Shown here piece by piece: positions 33,158 to 42,990 of a stretch of 64,000 nucleotides of DNA. The notes under the pieces were generated by a model. That model was not told the DNA's origin. It saw nothing but the letters and a program-made list of their open reading frames with translations, and did not search any database. Made by a program: the position numbers and the translations under genes. The stretch is from Gnetum montanum (lineage: Eukaryota > Streptophyta > Gnetopsida > Gnetales > Gnetaceae), in assembly GCA_015680685.1 (NCBI GenBank), contig MNCI01004792.1, positions 150,558 to 214,557 of the forward strand. Direction: 5' to 3'. Each line of letters opens with the position of its first letter. Position 1 is the stretch's first letter.

Positions 33158-34633
33158 TGATAAAAATGGAATTTGAGGCACCCTGGCTGGTTTAGTAGAT
33201 CAACCAAGGACTTAGGAGATGTAAAACATGGAAACATAAACAGATCTAAATAATGCATAGATAATAAATTTAATTCTATTGAACACAAAACTCAAAACTT
33301 AAAACTTTATTAAGAAAAGAATAAAGAATAAGTTACAGAAATGTGCACAAATGATGGCTAGATGAGCCAAAAAGAGAATTCACTTGTGCAAGAGTTCAAA
33401 GCTCATTAAAGCTGAGGTGATTTGGTCCAGAATCCAGGTGTTAACCTTCCTTTGCTATCACAACCTTGGATTTTCCAGTTGGACCACTATTGGGGAGGTG
33501 AGAAAGGTGAATATTTGAATGTCAAGCTACTCCACACTTGGTTTGGAATCTCAGAATTATAGTGTTAACACCAAAATTCATCAAATCTCAAGGCCTCACT
33601 ACTTTCATATTGGGGTTCAAGAGAATGCAAGTATGGAAACTTGCAAGAGCTCTTGAGTGCCTGAAAATGCACCAAGTGAGGAGTTGTGTGTATGCAAATT
33701 GGTTTTGAGTGTTGAATCTTGTCAAATATTGTTGAAGCTTGTCAAAAAATGTGAAACCCTACAATGGTGTTTGAGGTTAGCTTTTATAAGGTCTTTGGGC
33801 CATGAATAGGGCTACAAATTGGTTGAAAATTTGATGTAATTTTGCTGTAAATTGGCTGCCAAATTTAGGTGAAATGGGTGCCCAAATTTGGGGGGTTACT
33901 AAACACAATAAGTGCTTCCCCCATGGACATTTCATTTACTAAAAATAGTAAATAGGATACCTCTTTCATGCTAAAGATGAATCTTTCACACTAAGCTCTC
34001 TACCATGCTAGTTGAAGTGGTTGGTCAATGTTGAAGTGCATGAATTGATGAATTTTGCTCCTTGTGGCTTCCATGTTGGGGGATTGAATTTTCCAAGCTT
34101 GGGGGAAGGGGAAAAATTTCAAGGTTGGGGGAAAAGTTTCCAAGCTGGGGGGGGGGGGGGGGGGGGTTTCANGGGGAAAACTTTCACATTGGGGGGAAAC
34201 TTTCCAAGTTGAGGGGAAAAGGTTTCCCCCCAATGTGAAAGTTCCCAATGTGAAAGTTTTCTAAGTTGTACATCTTGTATTCACATTGAATGAGGGAAAG
34301 GTTTCAAATTCCCCACCCTTTCACACCAGGGGTAGGTGAGATCTACCCCCTTGTAGGTGTTTCCAGTGTAGAAAAATGCATACCCCTTGGCATTCCAAAA
34401 GGTATTTTTGACCCCCAAGCCCAAATATAGACACCATGTGACTTTTTACACTTGGAGATTAGGGCTTTGATCACTTATGAGTCATTTTTCAGCCCCAAAA
34501 GTATAAAATATGTGAAATTGGCCATTGTGAGTTACAACTTTCACATTAATAATCAAATTTTGTGTCGAGTTTCAGGGGATGAAAGCTACATGATGAAGAT
34601 TGATTATAACATGAAAAAGTTTGTAATGTTTCA
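33158..34633 (-). repeat. TE-D 5' LTR
   Basis: Partner of 12735-14162 (see the 3' LTR). The minus-strand TATAAAAG is at 33781-33788 and AATAAA at 33306-33311. The 77 terminal bases present in the other copy and any primer binding site are missing here, so this end has probably suffered a deletion. It contains a run of 20 G at 34147-34166 and an undetermined base at 34172. Confidence 0.78.
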
Positions 34634-34639
34634 ATGTCT

Positions 34640-35660
34640 TACATAGTAGAGTTATTATTTTGCTTATGGTGGCACAATCATGCAAAAAACTCCTGAAGTA
34701 GCATTTGATGCATTAGATTAAATAGTGGATAAAAGAAAGAGTTAGCCTATTAACAAAAATGCCAATATGTTAGATCATGCAATGATGAAAATTTGGAAAA
34801 CCAAATTGAAGAGGTTAGTAACAAATTATCATATTTATCTATGTCTTCTAATACTGTTGTGTAGTGCCAATCTTCTTAATGTCAACAACAAGCATCATTA
34901 GTTCATACTAATGAGGGAATTCATAATACTAAGCAACCTTAAGCTAGAGGTATGGAGTTTCCATATGCTTGTGTTATTTGTGAAGAGATTGATCATACTG
35001 CCCATGATTGTCCTATTTTTTCATTCATTAACAAACAAGCTAATGTTGTAGGAAGTCAAGGTGGATAAGGGAGAAGCTCAACTTTGCAAGGTAGGGAATG
35101 GAATTGTAATCAAAACTAGAATTACTAGTTATGTCCTCCATTTCTATGCAACTATTAGAGTTATTATAATAATTTCAATTGATCTTGGAGATCTAATAAA
35201 AAACATTGGATTTCAATAGCAAATGTTGCAAAAAATTGAAAATTTGCAACTTACCTTGAATCAACAAAATAATCATATAATTAAGCTTATTCAAGCCTTA
35301 CAACATAAGGACACATTACTAGCATAAATAGAATAAAATCCTAAGTATCAAGGAAGACAAGAATTGCACATGATCTCTTGATGTCAAATGGATCAATGTA
35401 ATATGATTACTAGTGGTGGAAGGGTTTTAGATCTTCAAACTTCTTTCTAGAGGTCTATTGAGAATAAAATATTTGAGGATGAATCTAAAAGAATCTTTGC
35501 AAAGAAGCTTCCTATGAAGAAAGGGCCTAATCTAGTGGTTCCTTCAAATGAACCTAATAATTCTTCTTCTTTATAGGCATTGTTTACACATAGGGTAGAA
35601 TAAAATGACATTGATGATAGGCAACTTGACAACCTTTTTAAAGATGTCATATTATATGTT
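34640..35660 (+). pseudogene. gag: TE-C gag, second part, with intact CCHC knuckle
   Basis: Continues the Athila gag after TE-D. GGTIMQKTPEVAFDAL near 34670 equals the 'GG..M.KT.EEA...' motif. The zinc knuckle at 34970-35011 reads CVICEEIDHTAHDC, a complete C-x2-C-x4-H-x4-C. Near 35394-35440, NMITSGGRVLDLQT corresponds to the conserved 'NAITLRSG' segment between gag and protease in Athila elements. Frameshifts and stops separate these pieces. Confidence 0.75.
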
Positions 35661-35663
35661 CCT

Positions 35664-36104
35664 TTGTTGAGAGCCATTAAAGATACTTCTCAATATGCTA
35701 AATACCTTAAGGAACTTTGTTCTATGAAGAAGAAAATCAGAATACCCAAACATGTTAGGCTTGTTAAGAATATCACAACCATTTTGAAGGCTTGGATGCC
35801 TAAAAACGTAATAGACCCAAGTACTCCTACAATTTTTTGCATGATTCATAATAGGAAGTTTCATCATACGTTAGTAGATCTAGGGGCTAGTGTAAATATT
35901 ATTCCATTTCATATTTATCAGTTGTTGGGTTATGATCATATTAGACCTACTAACATTACCATTTCTTTGGCAAATGAATCTACTATTTATCTAAAAGGTA
36001 TTGTTGAGGATGTTTTGGATAAAGCTTTGTACCTTGATAATTTCCTTGTGTTAGATTATTATACATCTCTTTTGGAAGAATGGTTATCCTTTAATTTTAC
36101 ATAG
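35664..36104 (+). pseudogene. pro: TE-C aspartic protease (Athila type)
   Basis: An open stretch of 146 codons containing AKYLKELCSMKKKIRIPK, then FHHTLVDLGASVNIIPFHIY with the active-site Asp at 35877-35879 (D-L-G-A-S as in Athila), then ISLANESTIYLKGIVEDVL and FLVLDYYTS. These match the Athila order 'YAKFLKEL ... LDLGASINVMP ... LADRS...P.G.VEDVL ... FYVLDM'. This is the best-preserved TE-C domain. The open frame is only a fragment of the original polyprotein. Confidence 0.85.
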
Positions 36105-36299
36105 GCCCATGTTGGTAATGATGGATGTAGTTATTTATGTGAAAATTGGATTAATGACTTTAACTTTTACAAATATGAATTTTTTAGTCAATTTTTATAA
36201 CCTTGACAACCAATTCTATTTTGATGAACTTAATATGGTTAATGTTGCTATAGCAAACATGGTTTCTTCTAAATTATGTGATTGGGATAAGGTGTATTA

Positions 36300-37187
36300 G
36301 GTACTAACATTGGAAGAGTTCAAAGATGTAACTATGGATGAACAAAGACAACTCCTATGTACTCAAGTGGAAGATGTTTTGGATGGCAAGGATTCTTTTA
36401 AGTTGGAGAATTGTTCTTCTATTATGAGTGGGGAAGAGGTAGATTTAGATTTAAAGAAACTTCCTTCTCACTTAAAATATATTTATGTTAAGAGAAATAA
36501 ACCATTGATCATTAGTTCAAGTGTAACCATTGATCAAGAGTAGAGATTGATTTGCATTTTAACGAATTTAATTAAAAATTTTTCTTGGTCACCTTTGGAT
36601 CTTAAGTAGGGAATTTCTCCATCCATTATTTAGCATCATAACCATTTGAAGGCTGAGGCTAAACCATGACAACAACCATGTAGGAGGCTAAACCTAGTCA
36701 TGAAGCAAGTAGTAAAAGATGAACTTTTAAAATTTTTTTAGGCATGTATTATTTATTTGATTTTTAATTTCAAGTGGATTATTCCTATTATAGTTGCTCC
36801 TAAAAATTCTGGTAAGTGGTGTGTTTGTATTGATTTTTATGAATTAAATAAATGGACAAGAAAGGATCACTTTCCATTCCCATATTTAGATTAAGTTCTA
36901 GAAAAAATTCAAGGGCACTAATTTTATTCTTTTCTTGATGGCTCTATGGTTATAAGTAGATTTCTATTTCCCTTGAAGATCAACATAAAATAATGTTTAC
37001 AACACCATGGGGAAATTTTACATTTAAATGTATGCCCTTTGGGTTGTGTAATGATCCTTCTACATTTTAGAGGGCTATGACATCAATTTTCTCAACTATG
37101 ATTAATTTATTTCTTAATGTTTTTACGGATAATTTTTTTAGTATATGGTGATTCATTCTCTAATGCCTTATGTCATCATGAGTTAGT
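36300..37187 (+). pseudogene. rt: TE-C reverse transcriptase, first part
   Basis: Follows protease after a linker with LKKLPSHLKYIYV ('LP.HL.Y.FL'). RT blocks are WIIPIIVAPKNSGKWCVCID then FYELNK (fingers), DHFPFPYLD, QGH.FYSFLDG and MPFGLCNDPSTF-like pieces in shifted frames. The catalytic box at 37122-37133 reads FTDN instead of FMDD, losing the second Asp. The frame reaches the HHELVLCS block ('DCL.HL..VL.RC') at 37187, where a LINE is inserted; RT resumes at 38244. Confidence 0.8.
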
Positions 37188-37203
37188 CTTATGTAGCTGT
37201 ATT
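37188..37203 (+). repeat. Target-site duplication of LINE TE-E, left copy
   Basis: CTTATGTAGCTGTATT, repeated exactly at 38228-38243. A 15-16 bp perfect duplication is typical of target-primed LINE insertion and splits the TE-C RT frame. Confidence 0.85.
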
Positions 37204-37205
37204 AC

Positions 37206-37937
37206 CTAGATGGTGCTATCCAAGGTCTATTTCATGGCCTCTATTGGTCTAATCGGTCAAAAATTTTTCCTTATCGGCCACATGTTCCCTTTCAATTGTT
37301 ACACGATTCTTCCGAAGTCATTCTACACTGTAATCGATCTTGGAATAAACAAGAATCTGAGGATTTTTGGATCTCTCTTTTCAACCAAATTTGGCATCTC
37401 CCAACTCTTCCCAAAATTCAACAATTCCTTTGGTGTTTTCTTCATCAAGGTCTCCCAATCGGGAAACGTTTAGCATACCTTGGGATTCACTCCCCTAAGT
37501 GCCCTTTATGTAATGACCTTGAAACCTTTGTCCATGTTTTTTGTCTTTGCCCATTTGCTCAGCATGCATGGGAATGGGCTTCTAAGGTTTTTCCCTCATG
37601 CACTCTTACACAAGAGGCTGTAATGTTTGGTTTCTTACCTATCAGGTCAAGAAACTCTCATTTCCTATGGAAGATCCTTAGGTCCATCATCTTATATAAT
37701 ATTTGGAAATGTAGAAGTACCACACTTTTTCAAAAGATAATTATTTCAAACTCCTTACATCTAACTACTTCGGAAAAAATGCAAATTCTTCGGCATGTTC
37801 ACTTTCAAATTATATCTCAAGCCCCAAAATTCAAGATGAATGCTAACCAGTTGTTTTCCTTATTGCAGCCATGGAGTCATATCGGAGATCCAAGTAATCA
37901 CCATCATCAAGCCTCGCTTCAGAAGAGAGTCTCCTAA
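37206..37937 (+). CDS. LINE ORF2 C-terminal fragment with zinc-binding RT domain
   Basis: Open for 243 codons to a TAA, without its own start because the element is truncated; the frame is entered from the 5' break. It contains IWHLPTLPKIQQFLWCFLHQ followed by GLPIGKRL and the zinc-binding CPLCNDLETFVHVFCLCPFA then QHAWEW. This fits the zf-RVT domain found after the RT in plant LINEs, in which Cys and His residues (C-x2-C, then H-x4-C) bind zinc. Over this length the lack of stops is striking beside the neighbouring pseudogenes. RT and endonuclease parts are absent, so the fragment cannot mobilise itself. Confidence 0.82.
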   Translation, partial: LDGAIQGLFHGLYWSNRSKIFPYRPHVPFQLLHDSSEVILHCNRSWNKQESEDFWISLFNQIWHLPTLPKIQQFLWCFLHQGLPIGKRLAYLGIHSPKCPLCNDLETFVHVFCLCPFAQHAWEWASKVFPSCTLTQEAVMFGFLPIRSRNSHFLWKILRSIILYNIWKCRSTTLFQKIIISNSLHLTTSEKMQILRHVHFQIISQAPKFKMNANQLFSLLQPWSHIGDPSNHHHQASLQKRVS

Positions 37938-38227
37938 TTAAGCCTAATTTTTCTACACCATTTGGCCTTTTTCCTCTTTCTTCCACCTTTGTTCTCATTT
38001 GATGATCCACATCCAGGAAAAGACACACATTTCAGTGAATGGTGGATCTTTGGAATGCATTTCCACACCCTGTGGAATGCTAAGTTTAACATGTTTCCTC
38101 TATAATAATCTTAGTGAACACAGTTTCTCTTCCTCCTTTCCTCAATCTATATGTCTTGAAGTAGCATATGTACTAAATTTTGGTTTCTATTAATAAAATT
38201 CTCTTTTTGGGTCCGACACCCCCCCCC
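37938..38227 (+). other. LINE 3' untranslated region with poly(C) end
   Basis: 290 bases without coding, containing AATAAAA near 38191 and ending TTTTTGGGTCCGACA followed by ten C. The C tract abuts the target duplication. Confidence 0.65.
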
Positions 38228-38243
38228 CTTATGTAGCTGTATT

Positions 38244-38990
38244 GATAAGGGTCTTAAATTATCTTGGGAAAAGTGTTATTTCATGGTCTCTTTTGGTGTC
38301 ACGTTAGGCCACAATGTGAGCAAGAAGGAAATTTTGGTAAATATTGAAAAATAAGGGTTATGTCCCATCTTATTGCTTCTATTAATGTCAAAGGTCTACA
38401 TGCATATTTGGGACATGTTGATTTTTACGAATGATTCATTAATGAATTTTCATTAATTAATCAACCGTTGGTGAAACTGTTACGAAAAGACATTATTTTT
38501 AAATCGACTAAAGATTGTCAAAATTTGAAACTTTAAAAACTAAGCTTTCTTCAACACCAATTTTATAGGGACCAGATTGGAGTAAGGACTTTGAAGTTAT
38601 GACAAATGCCTTGGACTTTGCAATTGGAGTTGTATTGGATTAGTGTAATGATAATGTTCCATATGTTATTTATTATATTTCTAAGATATTGATTCCTAAG
38701 TTAATTTTAGTACTATAGAGAAGGAAATGTTAGTTGTTGTGTATATCTTTTAGATAAATTTAGTCATTATTTAATTGGTTTTCATACTATAATTTTTACT
38801 GATAATGCTACTATTAAGTATTTGAAAAATAAATGAATTAAAAGTCCTAGCTAAATTCATTGGTGTATTTTGTTACAAGAATTTGATTTGGTGATTTATG
38901 ATAAAAAAGGATTTGAGAATTTAGTTGTAGATAATTTGTCTAGATTGGAGCATAATTTAGATTTTAAGACATCTCACACTCTTAATAATG
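38244..38990 (+). pseudogene. rt-rh: TE-C reverse transcriptase end and RNase H
   Basis: Resumes exactly after the LINE: CIDKGLKLSWEKCYFMVSFG followed by VTLGHNVSKKEI, the Athila 'LVLNWEKCHFMV..GIVLGH.IS..GIEVD' block. RNase H pieces follow in shifted frames (FTDNATIKYLKNK near 38795). They end with [20 protein letters not shown] then [10 protein letters not shown] at 38860-38970, matching 'RWILLLQEFDLEI.DKKG.EN.VADHLSRLE'. Several stops and frame changes. Confidence 0.8.
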
Positions 38991-40200
38991 AATATTCAGA
39001 TGAGCAGCTATTTGCATGTTGGGATAGGGATATTATCCCTAAAGTGCAAGATCCTTAGTATGCAGATGTTGCTAATTATTTAGCCGTATGCAAATTACAA
39101 GTCTTACACTAAAGGATAGAAATGGACCTTTGTAATCAAGGAACAATAATTCATTTGGGAAGATCCATTTATGTATAAAATTTACATGGATCAAATCATT
39201 TGAAGATGTCTACTTGAACAAGAAAAAGAAGAGGTAATTGATCTAAATGATGATAGAGTATGTGGAAGCTACTTTTTAGGCAAGAAAACTTCATACAAAG
39301 TCCTCAATGCTGGTTTTTATTAGCCTACCTTGTTCAGGGATACTTATGCATATTCTAAGAAATGTGATCAATCTCAGTGACTGGGAGGACTCACAAGATG
39401 GAAAGACATGACATTGTTGCCTATCTTGGTGGAGTGTAAGTTCTTTTATTGTTGGAGCATTGATTTCATGAGTTCTTTTCCCTCATGTAATTACTGTAAG
39501 TACATTTAGTTTCTATTAATTATTTCACTCAATGGATCTTAGCAAAGGCAACTAGGCATGATGATGTGAAAATAGTAGTTAGATTCTTAAGAGAGGATCT
39601 AATTCCCTACTTTGGGCATCCACAATTTTTTTTTAGTGATCAAGGCATCCATTTTGTTAATAACATGATGAAAAAATTATTATAGAAAATGGGAATTACA
39701 TATTGTATTACTACTACCTATCATCTACATTTGAATGGCTTGGTTCAAAGTGTGAATGCATAAATGAAAAAATTATTTTACAAAAAGTTGTAGGACATAA
39801 TAGAATATATTGTTCTTATCACTTACCTAATGCATTATGGGCCATTCTTACTTCATAAAAATCATATTTTGTTTTTACCCCATATGAACTAGTATTTAGT
39901 AAGCAATGTCTTGTTTTTTCTTCTATACAAAACAAGTCTTTTTGAATGCAATGTTAATTGAAAATAAACATAGACTCATGCCTTTTTGCTTGTTTATTTG
40001 CATTTAATCATTTAGATGAAGATCCTATGCATGCTTTAGATAGGTAACATTTGTATAAGAAGTCGATGAAAATATAGGATGATAAAAGGATTATGAGGAA
40101 GATTTTCTCAAAAAAATATTTGGTTTTATTATTTAATATGAGGCTCAAAAGCTTTGCTATGAAATTAGTATCAAAATAAGTAGGGCCATACAGGGTTATC
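38991..40200 (+). pseudogene. int: TE-C integrase (Athila type)
   Basis: Pieces in family order. First comes DEQLFAC and YADVANYLAVC (linker 'PW.ADI.NYLV'). Then CGSYFLGKKTSYKVLNAGFY.PTLFRDTYAYSKKCD near 39270-39370, the zinc-finger end ('GGHF...KTA.KVL..GF.WPTLF.DA......CD.CQ'), and IDFMSSFPS ('GIDFMGPFP'). Next are SDQGIHFVNNMMKKLL near 39630 with the catalytic Asp of 'SDGG.HF.N' kept, TTYHLHLNGLVQSVNA ('T.YHPQTNGQ.E..N') and later GPFLLHKNHIL-type pieces. It is heavily broken. Confidence 0.72.
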
Positions 40201-41913
40201 AAGATCTTAGGTAATGATGTGAGTGATATTTCTAGGCCTGGTAGTTTTGAGTCATTATGTGTGAATGATCAATGACTAAAACATTATTTTGGATAAATCC
40301 ATCAACTATTAGTAAGATGATTAAGTTAACTGATGATCCTTCTCAACAAGTTGAATTTAATCTAATCATGGACTAGTTTCGGATTGGTCCTTATGAGATT
40401 ATTTGATCTTCATGTTGTTTGTGTTGTAATAGGTTAATAAGATTGTTGTTATGTACTATATTTTTTCTACAAGTATTAGGTGATAGGTATTATGAGCCAC
40501 ATAGTATATTTTTATTAATACTTAAACATGGCAGTGGTCATTCTTGTTATCAATTCTTTGATAGTGTCCATGGCAACATATCTTTCATGGTATTTGATGA
40601 TTTAAGGAGTTAATTTGATGGAGGTTCAACTTGTCCTTTGACATGAATTTATGGGATATTATTTATTCACAAAATTTTCAATCCTACATTAAGAATTTTG
40701 TGTTAAAAAAATAGAATAATGGTTGCATGATGGTATTTTGTCCCATGGATAGATTCTTTAGCTTTTCAGTTAGAAAGGTGGGATGATTCTTTTGATTTGT
40801 ACTAGACATATTGTTAGATAAATATGTTATTTCATGACAAACATCAGGCTATAGGCCTTCCTTAATGAGGGACTTAGGATAAGAGGCATCATGAGATATC
40901 AAACATGAGCCATGGAGGTACTCATGTGGAATGCCTTGCATAGAGATTGAACATGTTGTAGGAGCAAATTTTTTATTGTTTACAGGTCATGTTCTATTGG
41001 TACTACAACAAGCAATCATAACTTATTGTAGGTGTATATATTTCAGAATGTCCTTTTAATAGGAAATATCTTCTCATCATAACCATGAAACTACACCAAG
41101 AACAAAGTTTCTATTGTTTGTGGACCATGTTCATAAAATACTTGTTTAAAAAAAGAAAAAGAAAGAGCTATTCAGTATTTTGGTTGATAAGTTCTTTATT
41201 ATTCATGGACATAAGATAAGGTTAATCATGTTGATGAATAAGGAACCTCCATCACCAACAACTACTTTAAGTAGGAAAGACTACTTATTTTTGAGAGCTA
41301 TAGTTCCATAAGACATGGATAAGTTGGTAAACATTAATTCATGAATTTCTAATGTCATAGTGCCTTGTATTTGTATTATTTTTAGAAGTTAATTTGATTA
41401 ATGGTCACCTAATGTATTGATGTTTATGAAGCACTAACACCTTAGTTATTATTTTATCATTAAGTTTTTCCACTATTTTATTGTTTTTCTTATATTTATC
41501 CTATTTTAATTTTGTTTTCCTTACCATTAGTTTTCGAAGTATTTTGGATTAGCAAGTGTGGGTATGTTGTAAGCCATAGTCTCTCAAAGTCTAATTGTTA
41601 CTCTGACTATGAGCCACAACTGCCTTAGAGTTCACTTTAATGAGTTAGGTACCTACAATAGGGTGTGACTTACAACTCCCTCATATTGTGATTTCTAGTC
41701 ACTAGTTTAATTTACTAGTGTGACCTATTATAACTCATAGCATTAAATACTTGGAAAACTAGAATTTTTAATTTCTAAGATAGTGTAAATTCTTGCGAAT
41801 CATAGTGCATCACACTGTAAAGTTCTATTATTTAGTTTTTAGAATAGTGAGATGAGGTGAGACCTATAGTTAGTCGTAATTTACAAATTAAATAAAATTT
41901 TTCATTATCATGT
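40201..41913 (+). other. TE-C region after integrase, no gene recognised
   Basis: AT-rich with a short RIGPYEII match (near 40380) to the integrase tail 'SGPF.I'. Beyond about 40450 nothing is identifiable. TE-F is inserted at 41914. Confidence 0.45.
41909..41913 (+). repeat. TE-F target-site duplication, left copy
   Basis: CATGT, repeated exactly at 49233-49237 immediately after the 3' LTR. Confidence 0.85.
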
Positions 41914-41958
41914 TGATGAGACGTGATATGCACAAGCTGCGATATCGTGTCTTTCCCT

Positions 41959-41982
41959 GCGATATCGCGTACGCGATATCGC
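41959..41982. promoter_or_regulatory. Perfect CpG-rich palindrome in TE-F 5' LTR
   Basis: Two arms GCGATATCGCG around a central TA form a perfect 24 bp palindrome, 17 bases before the TATA box. The 3' LTR keeps 22 bp of it at 48344-48365. The core CGATATCG also occurs singly just upstream. Position and conservation suggest a U3 promoter element or cruciform; the function is unknown. Confidence 0.7.
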
Positions 41983-41998
41983 GGTCCGCTGCCAAATC

Positions 41999-42006
41999 TA
42001 TAAATA
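41999..42006 (+). promoter_or_regulatory. TATA box of TE-F 5' LTR
   Basis: TATAAATA, conserved at 48383-48390 in the 3' LTR, with AATAAA 170-175 bases downstream in both, giving a compact R region. Confidence 0.75.
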
Positions 42007-42849
42007 ATAGGCAGCATTCCCCTCATTTCCATATAGAGTTTGAAGTAGTGAAGCTCTGGCGGATTGATCACCCCAGAGATAGAATATTTTCCATGTGCCC
42101 ACAGTAGGAGTTCCCCAAGTGAACAGCTCTTTATTCGAGTAGCTTTGTACCTAAACGCAAGTTGTGTACAACAATAAAGACCAACTTTGTGGATAAACCT
42201 TGCAGTACATGGATAGGTTTATTTAATGTTATTTATTACTTTCCTAGTAACGCGGCATGAGTACAACGTGGTTACAAGCATTGACGAATGTGTATGGCTA
42301 ACCAAGGAATCGGCTAGTCATCACGATTAGATTCTTTCACCGTTATCTCCTAGAACATGGGGTAAGTACGAATTGGCTACGAGCACCTACGGGTGTGTAC
42401 GGCTAGTCAAGGAATCGGCTGCTTATCACACTTAGGTTAGTTAGATGCCTCAGTACGACTGCTTTGAGCATGTGCGTTACATGTGGTAATCCCAATAATG
42501 ATTAGCATTTGGTAGCCAAAGTTGCACAGTTTAGGGTGTGTACGGTAAGTGGGAACGGATGCTGACGCTAGTTAATTTAGAATTAGGTCCTTAGTTAGAG
42601 TAGTTAGTTCTCTCAACCCTTCACCCTCTAGCATAGGAGATAAACCTGAAAAGACCAAAAAAATCATATACCTTGGACTTACTTAACCATACACTGTGAC
42701 AACAACAAGTAAGTCTGAGAAGACAATGGACGATTAACCCCAAGTGTTCCATGGGGCGTTTAGGCATTTAGTCTGTGGAGTTCGACCGGATCGTGCGTGC
42801 TACACTTGTTTTGTATGGTTGAGTGTAGGGGTACCTCGCCACTCATTAT

Positions 42850-42868
42850 AGGCACCGTTGCCAGGGAC
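42850..42868 (+). other. TE-F primer binding site (Asp tRNA type)
   Basis: AGGCACCGTTGCCAGGGA, one base after the LTR end. It differs at three positions from TGGCGCCGTTGCCGGGGA, the complement of the 3' end of plant aspartate tRNA used by Athila and Tat elements. Two of the three changes are G-to-A transitions. Confidence 0.82.
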
Positions 42869-42990
42869 TAAGTGTTTGTACGCCAATTAGAACATAAGGG
42901 ATATCACTCACATCGTTGTGAGCCTTAACGAACCTTTGGGTTAATTAGTTAAATAAGAACATATATAACATTGAACAACACACCAATAAA

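Larger units (their letters stand above)
12658..34633 (-). mobile_element. TE-D: 22 kb Tat-like Ty3 retrotransposon with inserted gene cassette
   Basis: Minus-strand element with 1.4-1.5 kb LTRs at both ends, each holding a conserved minus-strand TATAAAAG box and a downstream AATAAA. In minus-strand order it shows a leader, gag, protease, then a 10 kb stretch holding a plus-strand intron-containing gene and a 180 bp tandem array, then RT, RNase H, a second archaeal-type RNase H, integrase and a purine tract. The double RNase H is the hallmark of the Tat clade, whose Ogre members can reach this size. It is inserted in TE-C gag with a possible 5-6 bp duplication. All coding parts are broken. 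Confidence 0.75.
37204..38227 (+). mobile_element. TE-E: 5'-truncated LINE
   Basis: A 1.02 kb insertion bounded by a 16 bp perfect target duplication. It carries only the 3' end of a LINE ORF2, a short 3' UTR and a terminal tract of ten C (38219-38228) in place of the usual poly(A). Its reading frame is uninterrupted, unlike the dead RT around it, so it is probably younger than TE-C. Confidence 0.85.
41914..42848 (+). repeat. TE-F 5' LTR
   Basis: From TGATGAG to CTCATTA (a C-to-T change of the expected CTCATCA). It contains a 24 bp perfect palindrome at 41959-41982, TATAAATA at 41999-42006, AATAAA at 42173-42178 and an internal direct duplication with a 105 bp step (GTAC...GGCTA.TCAAGGAATCGGCT at 42261 and 42366). 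It lacks a 17 bp segment present in the 3' copy (about 48308-48325). Confidence 0.92.

Noticed and set aside
34147-34172. Run of 20 G followed by an undetermined base, and 15 G at 20273
   Set aside because: Considered as G-quadruplex signals, but the adjacent N suggests sequencing or assembly trouble at homopolymers, so no biological claim is made.
42850-42868. tRNA-like sequence match
   Set aside because: It is only the 18-base primer binding site complementary to the tRNA 3' end, not a tRNA gene; no cloverleaf can be formed from the surroundings.
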